NCBI RefSeq assembly: GCF_002799155.1
Contig: NZ_NERD01000002.1
Span: forward strand, 3,892,501-3,956,500
From: Stenotrophomonas maltophilia
GTDB taxonomy: Bacteria; Pseudomonadota; Gammaproteobacteria; Xanthomonadales; Xanthomonadaceae
DNA: 64,000 nucleotides
Direction of reading: 5' to 3'
Shown here: positions 9,966 through 19,917 of the stretch, in pieces
Position numbering within the stretch: position 1 is the stretch's first letter
Layout of the letters: each line of letters opens with the position of its first letter
Made by a program: the position numbers and the translations under genes
Notes under the pieces: model-generated
The model's database searches: none
Seen by the model: the letters and a program-made list of their open reading frames with translations, nothing else
Told to the model about the DNA's origin: nothing

Positions 9966-10228
9966 CAGTACGTCCCAAAGTAGAAGTTCGCAGGTGTGGT
10001 CCAACTAACGCTTGTGCCGCTGATAGTCGGCACGGTGATATCGACCGGATACATGAGGCCGTTCTGGTCAAGGATCGGTAGCACGAATGGGATTCCCTGC
10101 GAGAGCGCAGGCTCTTGAAGCGATCCACCGGCGCTCTGATTCACAACTCCAAGAAGCCGGGTCATTCGGCTAGTCAGGTCAACGGTGATGTTGCCGAACT
10201 CGTCCCAGCATTGCAGTCCAGTAGGCAT
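9965..10228 (-). CDS. Short tail-tip protein related in its N terminus to the next gene
   Basis: 87 residues, beginning MPTGLQCWDEFGNITVDLTSRMTRLLG. The start at 10228 overlaps the stop of the 604-residue fibre gene (ATGA), and the stop overlaps the start of the next gene in the same way. It looks like a truncated or minimal version of a beta-structured tail-tip module. No family name can be given. Confidence 0.6.
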   Translation of the reverse strand: MPTGLQCWDEFGNITVDLTSRMTRLLGVVNQSAGGSLQEPALSQGIPFVLPILDQNGLMYPVDITVPTISGTSVSWTTPANFYFGTY

Positions 10229-12042
10229 CAGCTGCTCCATGTTCCAAGACGGATGCGCCGCTTGTTGTTCTCGTCGTATCCGGTGAAGTGCCCATCGCTG
10301 TATTCCATCCGCCGGCCGTTGCCAGGTGACACAAATCGCACCTTGTCGAACAGAAAATCAATCGTGCTCGTCGTGCCGTTGTTCACCGAACGTATACCGG
10401 CCACCCGACCATTGGCGTCAAGCGACATGGTCCAGCTGGCTCGATACTCGGCGATCCCGTTCTCATTGATCGTCGTTCGTGCCTCAATCGCTTGGGTGAC
10501 CGAAGCATATTTGTAATCCATGCCGCGAACGCCGAGCTGGTAGGGAGGCGGCACCGTCTGCTGCGCCGTCACGCGGGCAAAGATCGGCTCAAGCAGCCAG
10601 AAGTTGCAGCTGGTTTCGGTCGTGGTCCAAACGAACAGCACAGGGCGCACAGATGCGGCACCAGCAGGCGCAGTGGCGAATCGCGTAGAGGTGGCATAGT
10701 TGGCGTACACCGAACCACCCTGCGGATTGCGTGCGGACGCTGCCGCCTGCGGCTCCCCGATCTGAATGCCATCGGCATCGTAGAAGATCATGCCGAAGGC
10801 GATATCGCATCGATGTGCCAGGAACTTGGTCGAGGCGCAGAACCTCTCCCCAGGCTTGCAGGACACGTTGGCTCCGTTGCGCAGGATGTTGTAGCTCGCG
10901 GCCCCACCGTTGGCGGCTGAGCCAATCGTATGCCCCCCGACAGGGAACCAGTCCGCAGACCACCAATCCCTGCGCATCACCTGGAAGCCGGCCGGATTCC
11001 AGATCCAGTCCCATCCACCCGCATCCCACTCAAATCCCGTGTTGAATGCAAGGTTTCCGCTGCCGCCCAGCTCAGACCGTACGCTGGTCAGCGCCGATGC
11101 GTTCGCCGCGATGCTCTCGCCCTGCTGTTGCACCGTGGTGGACAGTGCCGTCACTGCGGACGTGTCCGCCTTTCCTGCAATCGCCGCGTTGGCTGCGGAG
11201 ATTGCCTCGGCGTTGGCTCGGATTCCATCCTCACTCTCGCTCACCCGGCTCGATAGGGCGTTCAATGCAGCCGCGTCTGCCTTTTGTTCCAGCGCCGTTG
11301 CCACACCATCAACGCGCTCGGAGATGACCGCCAGGCCATTCTCCGTCTGCTCGATGCGAACGCTGTGATTTGTCAGCTGCAAGCCTTGAGCCCCTACCGC
11401 CTCCGCCAAGGAGCTGTAGTCGCCGATCTTCTTCCAGAACGCCGCATCCGATGGCAAATTCCCTTTCGTTTCCACGAGTGCGTAGTACAGCCCGCCTTCC
11501 CACTTAACGACCGCCCCCGGGTTGTATGCCATCTCAGGGTCAAAGACAGCCGCATTCAAGGCAGCGTCCAGATTGGCGATCTGCTGTGCCTGCTCGGCGA
11601 ACCCCGCTGCCATCTCTTGACCGAGCCGGTTTTGCTCTTCGATCAGGTCGATGATCTCCTGCGCCGTCGGCGGGGGCTTCACCGGAATGATGGAACCCTC
11701 TCCCGCCTTGCCGCGCACGCTGGCGGTGATCTTGAACCACCATTCCTGCCCACTGCCATCGCTGTAGAGATAGCGGGTTTCAACCACCCGGGCGATCTCC
11801 GTCCACGGCCCCTGCGCTGTTGGTCCGCGCTCAATGATGTAGATCACCCCCTCCTGGTCTACGGCGTCCCACTCGATGAGCACGCCATCGGCGACCGGAT
11901 TGGGCACCACACCCTCCACCGGTGGCACATCCGGAGACACGTACGCGATCGGGAACCAAGAGGATTCCCGCAGCGGAACAGGGGTCACCGATGGAAGCGG
12001 CCCTGCCCCGATCTCGATCAGGGTTATTTTCCTTGCTTTCAT
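10228..12042 (-). CDS. Tail-tip attachment/central fibre protein (J-like, DUF1983-type C terminus)
   Basis: 604 residues. Residues about 35-120 look like a fibronectin-III-type domain (EWDAVDQEGVIYIIERGPTAQGPW). Residues about 125-315 are heptad-rich coiled coil with TENGLAVISERVDGVATALEQKA repeats, as in trimeric fibres. A carbohydrate-binding-like domain follows (NLAFNTGFEWDAGGWDW). The C terminus (EARTTINENGIAEYRASWTMSLDANGRVAG) resembles the conserved C-terminal region of lambda-J-like host-specificity proteins. It follows the tape measure, the normal place for tip genes, and probably determines host range. Confidence 0.8.
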   Translation of the reverse strand: MKARKITLIEIGAGPLPSVTPVPLRESSWFPIAYVSPDVPPVEGVVPNPVADGVLIEWDAVDQEGVIYIIERGPTAQGPWTEIARVVETRYLYSDGSGQEWWFKITASVRGKAGEGSIIPVKPPPTAQEIIDLIEEQNRLGQEMAAGFAEQAQQIANLDAALNAAVFDPEMAYNPGAVVKWEGGLYYALVETKGNLPSDAAFWKKIGDYSSLAEAVGAQGLQLTNHSVRIEQTENGLAVISERVDGVATALEQKADAAALNALSSRVSESEDGIRANAEAISAANAAIAGKADTSAVTALSTTVQQQGESIAANASALTSVRSELGGSGNLAFNTGFEWDAGGWDWIWNPAGFQVMRRDWWSADWFPVGGHTIGSAANGGAASYNILRNGANVSCKPGERFCASTKFLAHRCDIAFGMIFYDADGIQIGEPQAAASARNPQGGSVYANYATSTRFATAPAGAASVRPVLFVWTTTETSCNFWLLEPIFARVTAQQTVPPPYQLGVRGMDYKYASVTQAIEARTTINENGIAEYRASWTMSLDANGRVAGIRSVNNGTTSTIDFLFDKVRFVSPGNGRRMEYSDGHFTGYDENNKRRIRLGTWSS

Positions 12043-12047
12043 GTGAC

Positions 12048-15000
12048 TTACCTTGCGTTGAGAGCCGCGCGAATGGCCGAGCTGGTGCTGGTCCGCACCC
12101 CTTGCGTCGTCACGGAGACCAGGTCCTGCAGCAGTGAGCGGGCATCGGTCAGAAGTGCATTGGTTTCCCGTACTGCTGCCGTCGTCTCCGCCTGAGCCTT
12201 GTTGTCCACCACCAGGTCGAACACGGCACGGCTGAAGTTGTCCGGCAGGGCCTCGATAGCGTCCGCCAGTTGGCCCATGCTGGTGCCGTCATCCTTGTCG
12301 AGGTTGCCCACCTTCATGCCGTCGATGAGCCCGGTCACCTGGTCGTACAGCCCGTTGTAGTCCTTGCCACTGGCGTAGAGGTTCCGACCGAAGCCTAGGG
12401 CCGCCTGGGCCGCAGCCTGCGCAGCGCTGGTGTCCCCACCGGCCACCGCCCGCTGCAGCTCCTTCATCGCCTCGCCCAGCTTCTCCTGGTCCGTCAGCGG
12501 AGACAGGTCGCTGATCGACAGGCCGTACTGCATGGCCTTCTTGTCCTTGTCGATCTGTGCCTGCAGCTTGCCCATGTTCATCGCGCGCAGCGCTTCGATC
12601 TTGGCCAGGTCCTCGGCACGTGCACCGGACAAGCCCAGGGCCTTGGCGTAGTCGTTGGCCGACTTCACCTGCTGCCGGTACGTTCGCTCGATGCTCAGCG
12701 CCTGCTGCTGGTAGCTGGACAGGTCGCCGGTCATGAGCTGCGTGGAAACGTCCGCCATCAGCGTGGAGTAGTTGCCCAACAGGCCGCTGACCTTCTGGAT
12801 CTGTGTGGCCAAGTCCGTGCCAGCCACCGCTGCCAGCTCCTGGAAGTAGTCCACGGCCTTGTTGACCTTGTCGATCTCCAGGCCATTCAACGCCCGTCCG
12901 AGGTCGTCCGCATTGCCCACCGCCAGCTGGATCGATGCGCTCAACGCTCCAAAAACATCGGCTGAGCTGTAGAAGCCATCCAGTTGCCCACCGAACCCCG
13001 CTGCCCTCACCGCCTCGGTGTACAGGCGGTCCTGCATGTCGGCCAGGTAGCTTTCGAGCTGCTTCTGCGCCTCCTCCGAATCCGCCGACAGCTGCAGCTT
13101 GCCCAGGCTGACTTTGACGCCTGCCAGCTGACGCGACAGGTCCACGCCCAACTGCTTGGCCAGGTCCGTTGTTGCGCCCCGGATCTGCCGTGCAGCCATG
13201 TCGAACGTGCGATCGATGCCCGGATCCAGGGCACCGTACTGCGTCCACTTCTTGTCGGATCGGAACCACCCGCCCTTCTGCTTCACATCCGCGTAGCTCT
13301 GACCGTCCAGTCCACCGAATCCGTACGAACCCGTGATGCCCTGGCCGGTGATCTTCGGGGCACTGCGACCAAACGCCTTGCCCATCAGCGAGCTACCCGA
13401 GAAGATCGCCGCCGTCTTCCGGTTCATGCCCAGCGCGCGGCCGAGGTAGTCCAGCGACATGCTGTCGAGCATGACCGGGGTCAGCAGACCGCCGGAAGCA
13501 AAGTGACCACGTTTCAGCAGATCGAACTTGTCCTGGTTCTCCAGCCCGAAGCCTTCCTTGTAGGCGCTCCCGGCCATCTGCATGCCCATCGCAATCAGGG
13601 CAGCATAGGGAGCAAACGCCGCCACGGCACCGAGCGCACCCGTGGCCGCGCCAGCGGCTCCTGAGGCAGCACCGCCGGCCGCGGCAGCCGTTCCTCCACC
13701 TGTGAATGCAACGACGTTGTTGCCGAAACCGAGCATCGACCCGGCCGCCGTTCCTCCGGTGGACGCGGCACCCGCGCCAAACAACCCCTGCCCTTTGGAC
13801 AGCAGCCCGGCAATGGTGCCCAGGTTCTGACCGCCACCAGCGGTGCCGTTCCCACCGAACAGCCCCATGATGCTCTGCAGGCTCAAGCCACCGCCCTGCC
13901 CGTTCATCCCGTTGAGGATCTGAGTCTGGATGGGGATCACGATTTTCTGCTGCAGCAGCTCGCGGGTCAGGTCGCGCAGCCCGCGTCGGGCGGTGTCCTT
14001 CAGGTCGTCCCACAGGTTGTCGAAGTCGCGCACGCCGCCGGCAACGAAGTCGGACATGGCGTCGGCGGCATCGCCCACGCCGTTGACGACCACGCCGGCC
14101 CACGCCTCAACGTTGGCAGCGGCCTCCTCCACGCGCAGCGACAGATCGGCCGATGCTCGGGCTGCGTCCAGCATGGACTGCTCGTACTGCTCGTAGCTCG
14201 CTGCCCCCTTGGACAGCGCCAGCGCTTCCTTGCTGCCCGCGGCCTCCACCGCCTTCTGCAGCTCCTGCCGCATGTCCCGCTCGTTCATCATCTCGCGCCG
14301 CGACAGTTCGCGCGCACGGCCGACCTTGCCGAGCATGGCGACCTCGGCATCCATCGTCGCAAGGAGCGCCTCGGGGCTGGCGAGGGCATTCTTGATCTCC
14401 GCGCTGGACTGCTCCAACGCCTTCTGCGACTCCAGGACCAGCGTGTTGTACGCGGCCCGCTCGATGCGCCCTTCCTTCAGCGCTTCCTTGAGCTTGTCCT
14501 CGAGCTGTTTCTGCCGCTCGGTGGCCTCGGCCAGCGGCCCGGCCATCGTTGCCGCGGCCATTGCAGCCTGCTCGTTGTAGCGCTTGATCGCTTCCGCGTC
14601 TGCCGTGCGATCCTTGGCGCCGGCGCGCTCAGCGGCTGCCGACGCCTTGCGCGACTCCGTGAAGTTCTTCTGCGCAGCGGCCAGCTCCGTCTGGAGCCGG
14701 ATGTACTGTGCGCCCTGCTCGATGTACTGCTTGACCTTGGGGTCATCGCGCTTGGAGAAGTCGACGCCGCTGGCTTGGGCCTCCTTGAACCAGTCATTCA
14801 CGTCCAGCTGTGCGACTTCGGCTGCACTCTTGCCCACGCGGGCGAGCTGACCCGGCAGCGACTGCATGGCCGACGCGATGCGCTTGCCTGCGGCGCCTGC
14901 CGAGTCGCCCAATACGTTGAAGGAGCCAGACAGGGCATCGGTCGCGCTCTTGGCCTGGGTGGTGGCGGCATTCAACGATTCAAGAACATTGCCCTGACGC

Positions 15001-16664
15001 TCGGTTTCACGTGCGAGCGTTGCGACGCTTGCGGTCTGTTCCACCATGCGACCGCGGAACCTCTCCGCGCCGGTCGCACCCTCGAGCACTTTGGCATTCG
15101 CCTGTTCAAGTCGTGCGCTGAACTCGTCAGCGCTGAGCTTGCCGGCCTTGAGTTCGTCGGCCAGACGCCGGATCGAAGCCGCGTATGCGTCCGAGTAGGA
15201 GTTCGTGATACCCCTCTGAGACTCCAGCGCCATGTCACGGATGGTTGCCGTGATCTCCTTGTAACCATCACCGATTTCCTTCTGCAGCCGCAAGATCTCG
15301 CCAGCCTGCTGCTGCCGGTTCAACTCCCGAAATTTCTCAATCGCCACATCGGCGGCGCCACCGAAGTCAATCAGTGCAGCTGATGCGGTGTTAGTGTTGT
15401 CTCGGAAGAGCAGCCAGCCGGCTGCCGCCGTAGCCAGCATCGTGACGATGCCTGCAGGGCCGCCCAGCACCGACAACGTGGCCGAGCCCGCGCGCGCCAG
15501 CCACCCAGCATTCGCCGCAGCGGCCTGAGTCTGAGCTTGCGCGAGCAGCAACGTCGCCTGCCTATGCTCCAGCGTCGCGGCAGCAGCCTTGGCACTTACC
15601 GAAACGCTTCCGCCGATCACCTGCATCCGGCGAGCTTCGGCCTGAGCATCCAGCATTGCCGCTCGCGTACGCAGCTCCAACTGCTGAGCGGCTGCCAGAC
15701 TCTGGGCAGCTGCAGCGCGATCTGCGGCGACCGCGGCGTTTGCCGCCGCCACCCGCGACAGAAGCGCCTTCACCAATGGGCCGGAGGCCACTGCGGCGCT
15801 GCCAACGGCGACCGTCTGAAGATTGCTGCCCAGCAGGCCAATGCCAGCTGCAAGTGCCTGGGAGGCGCCAGTCGCATCATCCGCGCGCCCGATCATCTCC
15901 GAAAGATTGGTATTGAGCAGGGTCAGTGACTGGCCAACCGTCGCGTCCATCTTGCCGAACGCCTCGTCAACCGCACTGGCCTGGCGCTGGAGAGCGTTGA
16001 TTACCTGGTCAGCGCTCAACTTTCCGGCTTGCCCAAGTTCGCGCAGCTTGCCCATCGGGACATTCAGCCCCTTAGCAATCTCTTGCGCGAGCGCCGGAGC
16101 GCCTTCCAGCACTGAATTCAGTTCCTCACCCCGCAGTGCGCCAGATGCGAACGCCTGCCCCAACTGAATCAACGCGCCCTCGGCAGCGGCCGCACTGCTG
16201 CCACTGATCACCATCGTCTTGCTGATGGTCTCGACGACTCGCGCAAGACCCGCGCCGGAAAGCCCCAGTGCATCCTGATTCATTGCGATGCGCTGATACA
16301 GCTCGGCGGTCGCACCGAGCGGCTGCCGCGTAGCCTTGGCGATCTGCACAACGTCTTGCTGGGCTGCAACGAACGCCGCTTGGTCTTTGGTGACGAGACG
16401 AAGCCGGTTGTTCAGGTTGGTCCACTCATCGGCCTTCCCAATCACGGCTTTAACCGCCGCCAAGGCCGAGGTCATCCCAACAGCTTCGAAGGCCACGCGG
16501 CGGAATCCAGCAGACACCTCATCCGCGCCACGACGCGAAGCATCCGACATTGACGCCTGGATTGTCTCCATGTCGCGCTTTACAACACGCGCGGCCTTCC
16601 CGCTGTCTCTCTCGAACGATCCCGACTTCAGCAACAGGTCTACGGTAAGGGTGTAAAGGCTCAT
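12048..16664 (-). CDS. Tape measure protein
   Basis: About 1538 residues. The N-terminal region (LNNRLRLVTKDQAAFVAAQQDV and SGSSAAAAEGALIQLGQAFASG) matches the conserved TMP domain of lambda-like phages. Long alanine-rich helices follow, with glycine-rich hydrophobic segments around residues 410-425 and 920-1010. It sets tail length and is ejected with the DNA. I chose the ATG at 16664 (MSLYTLTVDLLLKSG); a GTG at 16691 is in frame but lies within a terminator hairpin. Two terminators lie directly upstream, so expression in the operon probably needs antitermination. Confidence 0.93.
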   Translation of the reverse strand: MSLYTLTVDLLLKSGSFERDSGKAARVVKRDMETIQASMSDASRRGADEVSAGFRRVAFEAVGMTSALAAVKAVIGKADEWTNLNNRLRLVTKDQAAFVAAQQDVVQIAKATRQPLGATAELYQRIAMNQDALGLSGAGLARVVETISKTMVISGSSAAAAEGALIQLGQAFASGALRGEELNSVLEGAPALAQEIAKGLNVPMGKLRELGQAGKLSADQVINALQRQASAVDEAFGKMDATVGQSLTLLNTNLSEMIGRADDATGASQALAAGIGLLGSNLQTVAVGSAAVASGPLVKALLSRVAAANAAVAADRAAAAQSLAAAQQLELRTRAAMLDAQAEARRMQVIGGSVSVSAKAAAATLEHRQATLLLAQAQTQAAAANAGWLARAGSATLSVLGGPAGIVTMLATAAAGWLLFRDNTNTASAALIDFGGAADVAIEKFRELNRQQQAGEILRLQKEIGDGYKEITATIRDMALESQRGITNSYSDAYAASIRRLADELKAGKLSADEFSARLEQANAKVLEGATGAERFRGRMVEQTASVATLARETERQGNVLESLNAATTQAKSATDALSGSFNVLGDSAGAAGKRIASAMQSLPGQLARVGKSAAEVAQLDVNDWFKEAQASGVDFSKRDDPKVKQYIEQGAQYIRLQTELAAAQKNFTESRKASAAAERAGAKDRTADAEAIKRYNEQAAMAAATMAGPLAEATERQKQLEDKLKEALKEGRIERAAYNTLVLESQKALEQSSAEIKNALASPEALLATMDAEVAMLGKVGRARELSRREMMNERDMRQELQKAVEAAGSKEALALSKGAASYEQYEQSMLDAARASADLSLRVEEAAANVEAWAGVVVNGVGDAADAMSDFVAGGVRDFDNLWDDLKDTARRGLRDLTRELLQQKIVIPIQTQILNGMNGQGGGLSLQSIMGLFGGNGTAGGGQNLGTIAGLLSKGQGLFGAGAASTGGTAAGSMLGFGNNVVAFTGGGTAAAAGGAASGAAGAATGALGAVAAFAPYAALIAMGMQMAGSAYKEGFGLENQDKFDLLKRGHFASGGLLTPVMLDSMSLDYLGRALGMNRKTAAIFSGSSLMGKAFGRSAPKITGQGITGSYGFGGLDGQSYADVKQKGGWFRSDKKWTQYGALDPGIDRTFDMAARQIRGATTDLAKQLGVDLSRQLAGVKVSLGKLQLSADSEEAQKQLESYLADMQDRLYTEAVRAAGFGGQLDGFYSSADVFGALSASIQLAVGNADDLGRALNGLEIDKVNKAVDYFQELAAVAGTDLATQIQKVSGLLGNYSTLMADVSTQLMTGDLSSYQQQALSIERTYRQQVKSANDYAKALGLSGARAEDLAKIEALRAMNMGKLQAQIDKDKKAMQYGLSISDLSPLTDQEKLGEAMKELQRAVAGGDTSAAQAAAQAALGFGRNLYASGKDYNGLYDQVTGLIDGMKVGNLDKDDGTSMGQLADAIEALPDNFSRAVFDLVVDNKAQAETTAAVRETNALLTDARSLLQDLVSVTTQGVRTSTSSAIRAALNAR

Positions 16665-16676
16665 GCCGTCATCCAC

Positions 16677-16700
16677 AAAAAAAGCCCGCACATGGCGGGC
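16677..16700 (-). terminator. Terminator before the tape measure gene (distal)
   Basis: On the minus strand GCCCGC-CATGT-GCGGGC is followed by seven Ts (16683-16677). It is the second of two consecutive terminators after the lipoprotein gene. Confidence 0.75.
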
Positions 16701-16712
16701 CGAGATGGGTAC

Positions 16713-16737
16713 AAAAAAGCCGCCCCATTGGGCGGCT
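16713..16737 (-). terminator. Terminator of the lipoprotein moron (proximal)
   Basis: On the minus strand AGCCGCCC-AATG-GGGCGGCT is followed by six Ts. It lies 16 bp after the stop of the lipoprotein gene. Confidence 0.85.
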
Positions 16738-16752
16738 TCTGTTGACGATCGC

Positions 16753-17115
16753 TCAGTCGGAGGACGATCTTCGGATCACTTCGTCGTTGATCACCAGCTC
16801 CTTCAGAAAGTGGCCATCCAACGACATGGTGCATCGCGCGGTGGCGTCGACGTTTGCGCCGAAACCGTTCATCAGCGTCAGCCCCTCACCATGCCCCCAC
16901 TGGACGATGATCTGACCGCTGGCGCTGCGGACCGAGGCCGGTTGCGGGATCTTCGCCGAGGATGGGTTCTTGGCCGACTCTTTGACCCATTGCTGGCAAT
17001 TCTTGCTCGCCTCGCGGTAGGCGCGTTGCTCTGGCGACGTGCCGCCACAGGAGGCAAGGAGCATCCCCGAGGCCAGCACGACGGCAGCCGCTGTCAAAGC
17101 CATTGGATTTCTCAT
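16753..17115 (-). CDS. Small phage lipoprotein (moron)
   Basis: 120 residues. MRNPMALTAAAVVLASGMLLASCGG is a clear lipoprotein signal with lipobox LASC, predicting an acylated Cys at position 22. The mature part has AYREASKNCQQWVKESAKNPSSAKIP and a second Cys (ATARC) and is beta-rich. ATG 17115 has GGGGA upstream; ATG 17103 is possible. It sits between tail genes and is followed by two terminators, a layout typical of genes expressed in the lysogen. By analogy with other tail-region lipoproteins it might act in superinfection exclusion, but the sequence alone does not show this. Confidence 0.75.
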   Translation of the reverse strand: MRNPMALTAAAVVLASGMLLASCGGTSPEQRAYREASKNCQQWVKESAKNPSSAKIPQPASVRSASGQIIVQWGHGEGLTLMNGFGANVDATARCTMSLDGHFLKELVINDEVIRRSSSD

Positions 17116-17177
17116 TGCGATCCCCGTGTCAGTCTTCCACGCCGATTCTCGCACTCTCTTAGGGCCTCAACAAACAG

Positions 17178-17939
17178 CTACGCGGGAACCTCTTCGAATT
17201 CCATGTATCCGGTGAAGTACTGCCGGCTGATGTTCTCCGCCGACGGCAGCTGCGTCGGGTAGCCGTAGAGCGCCGACCGCGCCGCCAGCAGCGGGTCAAA
17301 CGCCTTGCTGATCATGTCCCGGTACTGCGGCACAACGCAGGATCGCCGGCGTCCCGCGATCGCAGCGGCCACCGTCTCCCAATCGGTCCCGCCCAGTCCA
17401 CCGCCGCGCACGGCAGCCGTCGCCCGACCAGACAGGGTGCAAGTCAGCCGGCGGTACAGACGTCCAGCAACCGTGTTGACCTGCGAACCCTTGGTACGGG
17501 TGTGGACGCTGGTGTCGATTGTGGCCACCGCCCAGCCGTCGCTGATGCCCACCTCGACTGCCCGGAAGATCGCGATCTCGCCCACGTCCACGTTCGTCGC
17601 GGTTGTCGCGAACTCGACGGACACGGTCGAAACCAGGGCATCGGCCTTCGGAAACAGCCATGCGCAGACACTCCCGTCGGGCAGTCGCACCGTGGTGCCG
17701 CTGGCGCCGGCCGCGCTCACCTGCACGCCGGGCGGGATGTTGAGGCCGAGAACCGCGATGATCCCCGGCACAACAGCCTCGGCCAGAGTGATCGTGATCG
17801 CCAGCGAACTGGTGCGCCGCATCCGCGACGCTCGCCCCGGCTTACCATCGAAGAGCGCCGAGCCCTGGTCCGCCGACAGCCACGTTCCGCCGGTGAGGGT
17901 GACGGTTTCCACCGCCGGCATGCCATATCCAATCAACAC
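17178..17939 (-). CDS. Tail/baseplate-associated protein
   Basis: 253 residues, starting at GTG 17939 (VLIGYGMPAVETVTLTGG) with GGGGA seven bases upstream. The body is beta-rich (SLAITITLAEAVVPGIIAVLGLNIPPG, VSVEFATTATNVDVGEIAIF) and ends FTGYMEFEEVPA. It follows the hub-like gene by four bases and is on the same strand. In related siphophages such a protein forms part of the tail tip, but I cannot name the family from sequence alone. Confidence 0.65.
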   Translation of the reverse strand: MLIGYGMPAVETVTLTGGTWLSADQGSALFDGKPGRASRMRRTSSLAITITLAEAVVPGIIAVLGLNIPPGVQVSAAGASGTTVRLPDGSVCAWLFPKADALVSTVSVEFATTATNVDVGEIAIFRAVEVGISDGWAVATIDTSVHTRTKGSQVNTVAGRLYRRLTCTLSGRATAAVRGGGLGGTDWETVAAAIAGRRRSCVVPQYRDMISKAFDPLLAARSALYGYPTQLPSAENISRQYFTGYMEFEEVPA

Positions 17940-17943
17940 GTCA

Positions 17944-19917
17944 TCATCCCCACAGGGTAAGCACCACGTCCCCCGTGGCAGGGTTGCGCTCCACGCGCCG
18001 CACCAACACCGGCTTACCGTCGGCCAGGCCATAACGGCTGTAAGTCAGCCGGCCAATCTGTCCCGGAAGCGGGGCCAACTGTTGATCGCCCCGGACGGTG
18101 ACCTGATAGAAGAAGCGTTGGTCGCGGTAGATGCCCACTACGCGGTCGATCTCTGCTTGTGCGTCCACCGAGCGCCAGAACAGCGACACGACCGGGTCGG
18201 CTGCGTCAGCTCTGCGATAGTGAGGATGGAGCGCCCCGGCTCCATATACCTGCGCCCTGAACAGGCCCACCAGTTCGTCGCGGCGCCATTGAGGCACATC
18301 CACTACGTCTGTCACCAGGTCCGATGCCGACAGCGCCTGGGCGTTCGGCCGATACGCCATCCGGCGGGTCAGATTCGGCGCGTCATCGGGGACACAGAGC
18401 AGGTCTTCAGCCATGTCCGCCTCGCTCAGATCAAACGCTGGCGCTGCCCCGGAGGTCTCCGGCGCAATCACCCGCGTGAATCGTAGCGGCCCGCTCGGAT
18501 CCTGGTAGCAACCCGCGCCGTAGCTGGGGAGGATCGCGTTCATTGCATCTCGACCGGTGACCGCGCTGCCGGCGTAGTAGCCAATGCCGGCATACCCGGT
18601 TTCGCCATCGATCGCTGCACAATCAGCCGCTACCCATGCTGTCTTGCCCAGCCTTCCCATGATATCGGCCATAGCCTGCCGCAGTGTGGCAGGTTGCTGC
18701 CCCGGGCCGATGCTGGACAGGTCTGCCACCACAGGGGTTACCGGTGGCGATTTCATCAGCAATTGCTGCCCATCCGGCGAGACGCTGAACGTTCCAGGCT
18801 CCAATGTGTCGCCTCGGTCCATCACCGTGTCCGCATAGATCGGCGCATCAGCCACAAACATGGCCGTGGCATCTGAGTTGGCCCCCATGGCGGGTACGCT
18901 GGCAACAGCCCCAATTACCACTGGCTGCGGCTTCCAGGCGAGTGCGGGAATGTTGGGCAGGAAGACCCCACGGTTGATCGTCCCGTCAAGATCATCGTGG
19001 GCGTCTTTGAAGTGCAACGTCTTACTGCCGTCGTCGTTGATCTCGATGCGATCCACCGCGAAGCGAAACACAGGCACCGTGTCATTGAGCATGCCGTCTT
19101 CCGGACCAGTTCGGATCTGTACCGGCAATCCAGACACACCGCCTTGTGCCAGTCCGTCCAGAAGCCCCTCAGCATCCAGCACCAAGCATTCCGCGGCACT
19201 GGTCTGGATCAGGGATTCGCCTCCCCACGGCCAGAAGCTGATCTCGCTAACAAGGGTCAGGCCCTCGGCAACCAACCCCTCGAAGCGAACGTTCGCAGGT
19301 GTATCGCCCGGGGCCGTGAGCCAGTCAGCGTCGGCGAGGCGCACCACATCGGCGGCAGGTCCTGGGGTGTACCAACCAGCGGCGGCGGCAGGGCTCCGTG
19401 CGCCCCATTGACCCGCATTGACCACCAGGGACAGCCCGCCGGCCTTGGTTGCGGCGAGTGCAGCGGCGAAGTGCAGTGGCCCGGCCAACGTGAAATCCCG
19501 CTCGTGGACAAGTTCACCGTTGCGGTACAGCTTAAGGCGGTTCGGAATTCCGATTTCCACCAGTACGCCAGCGGTATCCCCTCGGCCAACGAATGGAAGC
19601 CCTACCGCGACCGCGCTGCCATTGGCGATCACCCTTCCCCCAGCAAGGTTCCAGCCGATTCCGCCGGCATCTGAGCCCGGATAGCCGGCCAACGATGCCG
19701 CGCCGTTGACGATGCCTACCACCGCCGACATATCGTCCTCACCCCATAGGGCGAACTCTGCGCCCACCGTGCCGGCACTTTGCGCTATGTCCGACCGTGC
19801 CATGCGGTTGAGGTCGGCCGCGCTCGTCGTGGCGAGCGTGAGCCCTCCGTCGCGCGCAGCGAGCAGAGGGCCGATGGGGAGGGCAGCAAAGCGCCCGAAG
19901 GTGTTGGTCATGGTCAT
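17944..19917 (-). CDS. Tail hub-like structural protein with N-terminal SPRY/lectin-like domain
   Basis: 657 residues. Residues about 1-165 resemble a SPRY or lectin-like jelly roll (GIGWNLAGGRVIANG, VLVEIGIPNRLKLYRNGELV). The C-terminal half has ADPVVSLFWRSVDAQAEIDRV and PGQIGRLTYSRYGLADGKPVL, a pattern seen in hub or tip proteins of long-tailed phages. The start overlaps the stop of the GT chaperone (ATGA). Its place before the tape measure gene, and not after it, differs from lambda. The function is inferred from pattern and position. Confidence 0.65.
   Translation of the reverse strand: MTMTNTFGRFAALPIGPLLAARDGGLTLATTSAADLNRMARSDIAQSAGTVGAEFALWGEDDMSAVVGIVNGAASLAGYPGSDAGGIGWNLAGGRVIANGSAVAVGLPFVGRGDTAGVLVEIGIPNRLKLYRNGELVHERDFTLAGPLHFAAALAATKAGGLSLVVNAGQWGARSPAAAAGWYTPGPAADVVRLADADWLTAPGDTPANVRFEGLVAEGLTLVSEISFWPWGGESLIQTSAAECLVLDAEGLLDGLAQGGVSGLPVQIRTGPEDGMLNDTVPVFRFAVDRIEINDDGSKTLHFKDAHDDLDGTINRGVFLPNIPALAWKPQPVVIGAVASVPAMGANSDATAMFVADAPIYADTVMDRGDTLEPGTFSVSPDGQQLLMKSPPVTPVVADLSSIGPGQQPATLRQAMADIMGRLGKTAWVAADCAAIDGETGYAGIGYYAGSAVTGRDAMNAILPSYGAGCYQDPSGPLRFTRVIAPETSGAAPAFDLSEADMAEDLLCVPDDAPNLTRRMAYRPNAQALSASDLVTDVVDVPQWRRDELVGLFRAQVYGAGALHPHYRRADAADPVVSLFWRSVDAQAEIDRVVGIYRDQRFFYQVTVRGDQQLAPLPGQIGRLTYSRYGLADGKPVLVRRVERNPATGDVVLTLWG

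Noticed and set aside
16664..16691. GTG start of the tape measure at 16691
   Set aside because: It lies within a terminator hairpin and adds nine residues not typical of the family; ATG 16664 is preferred.
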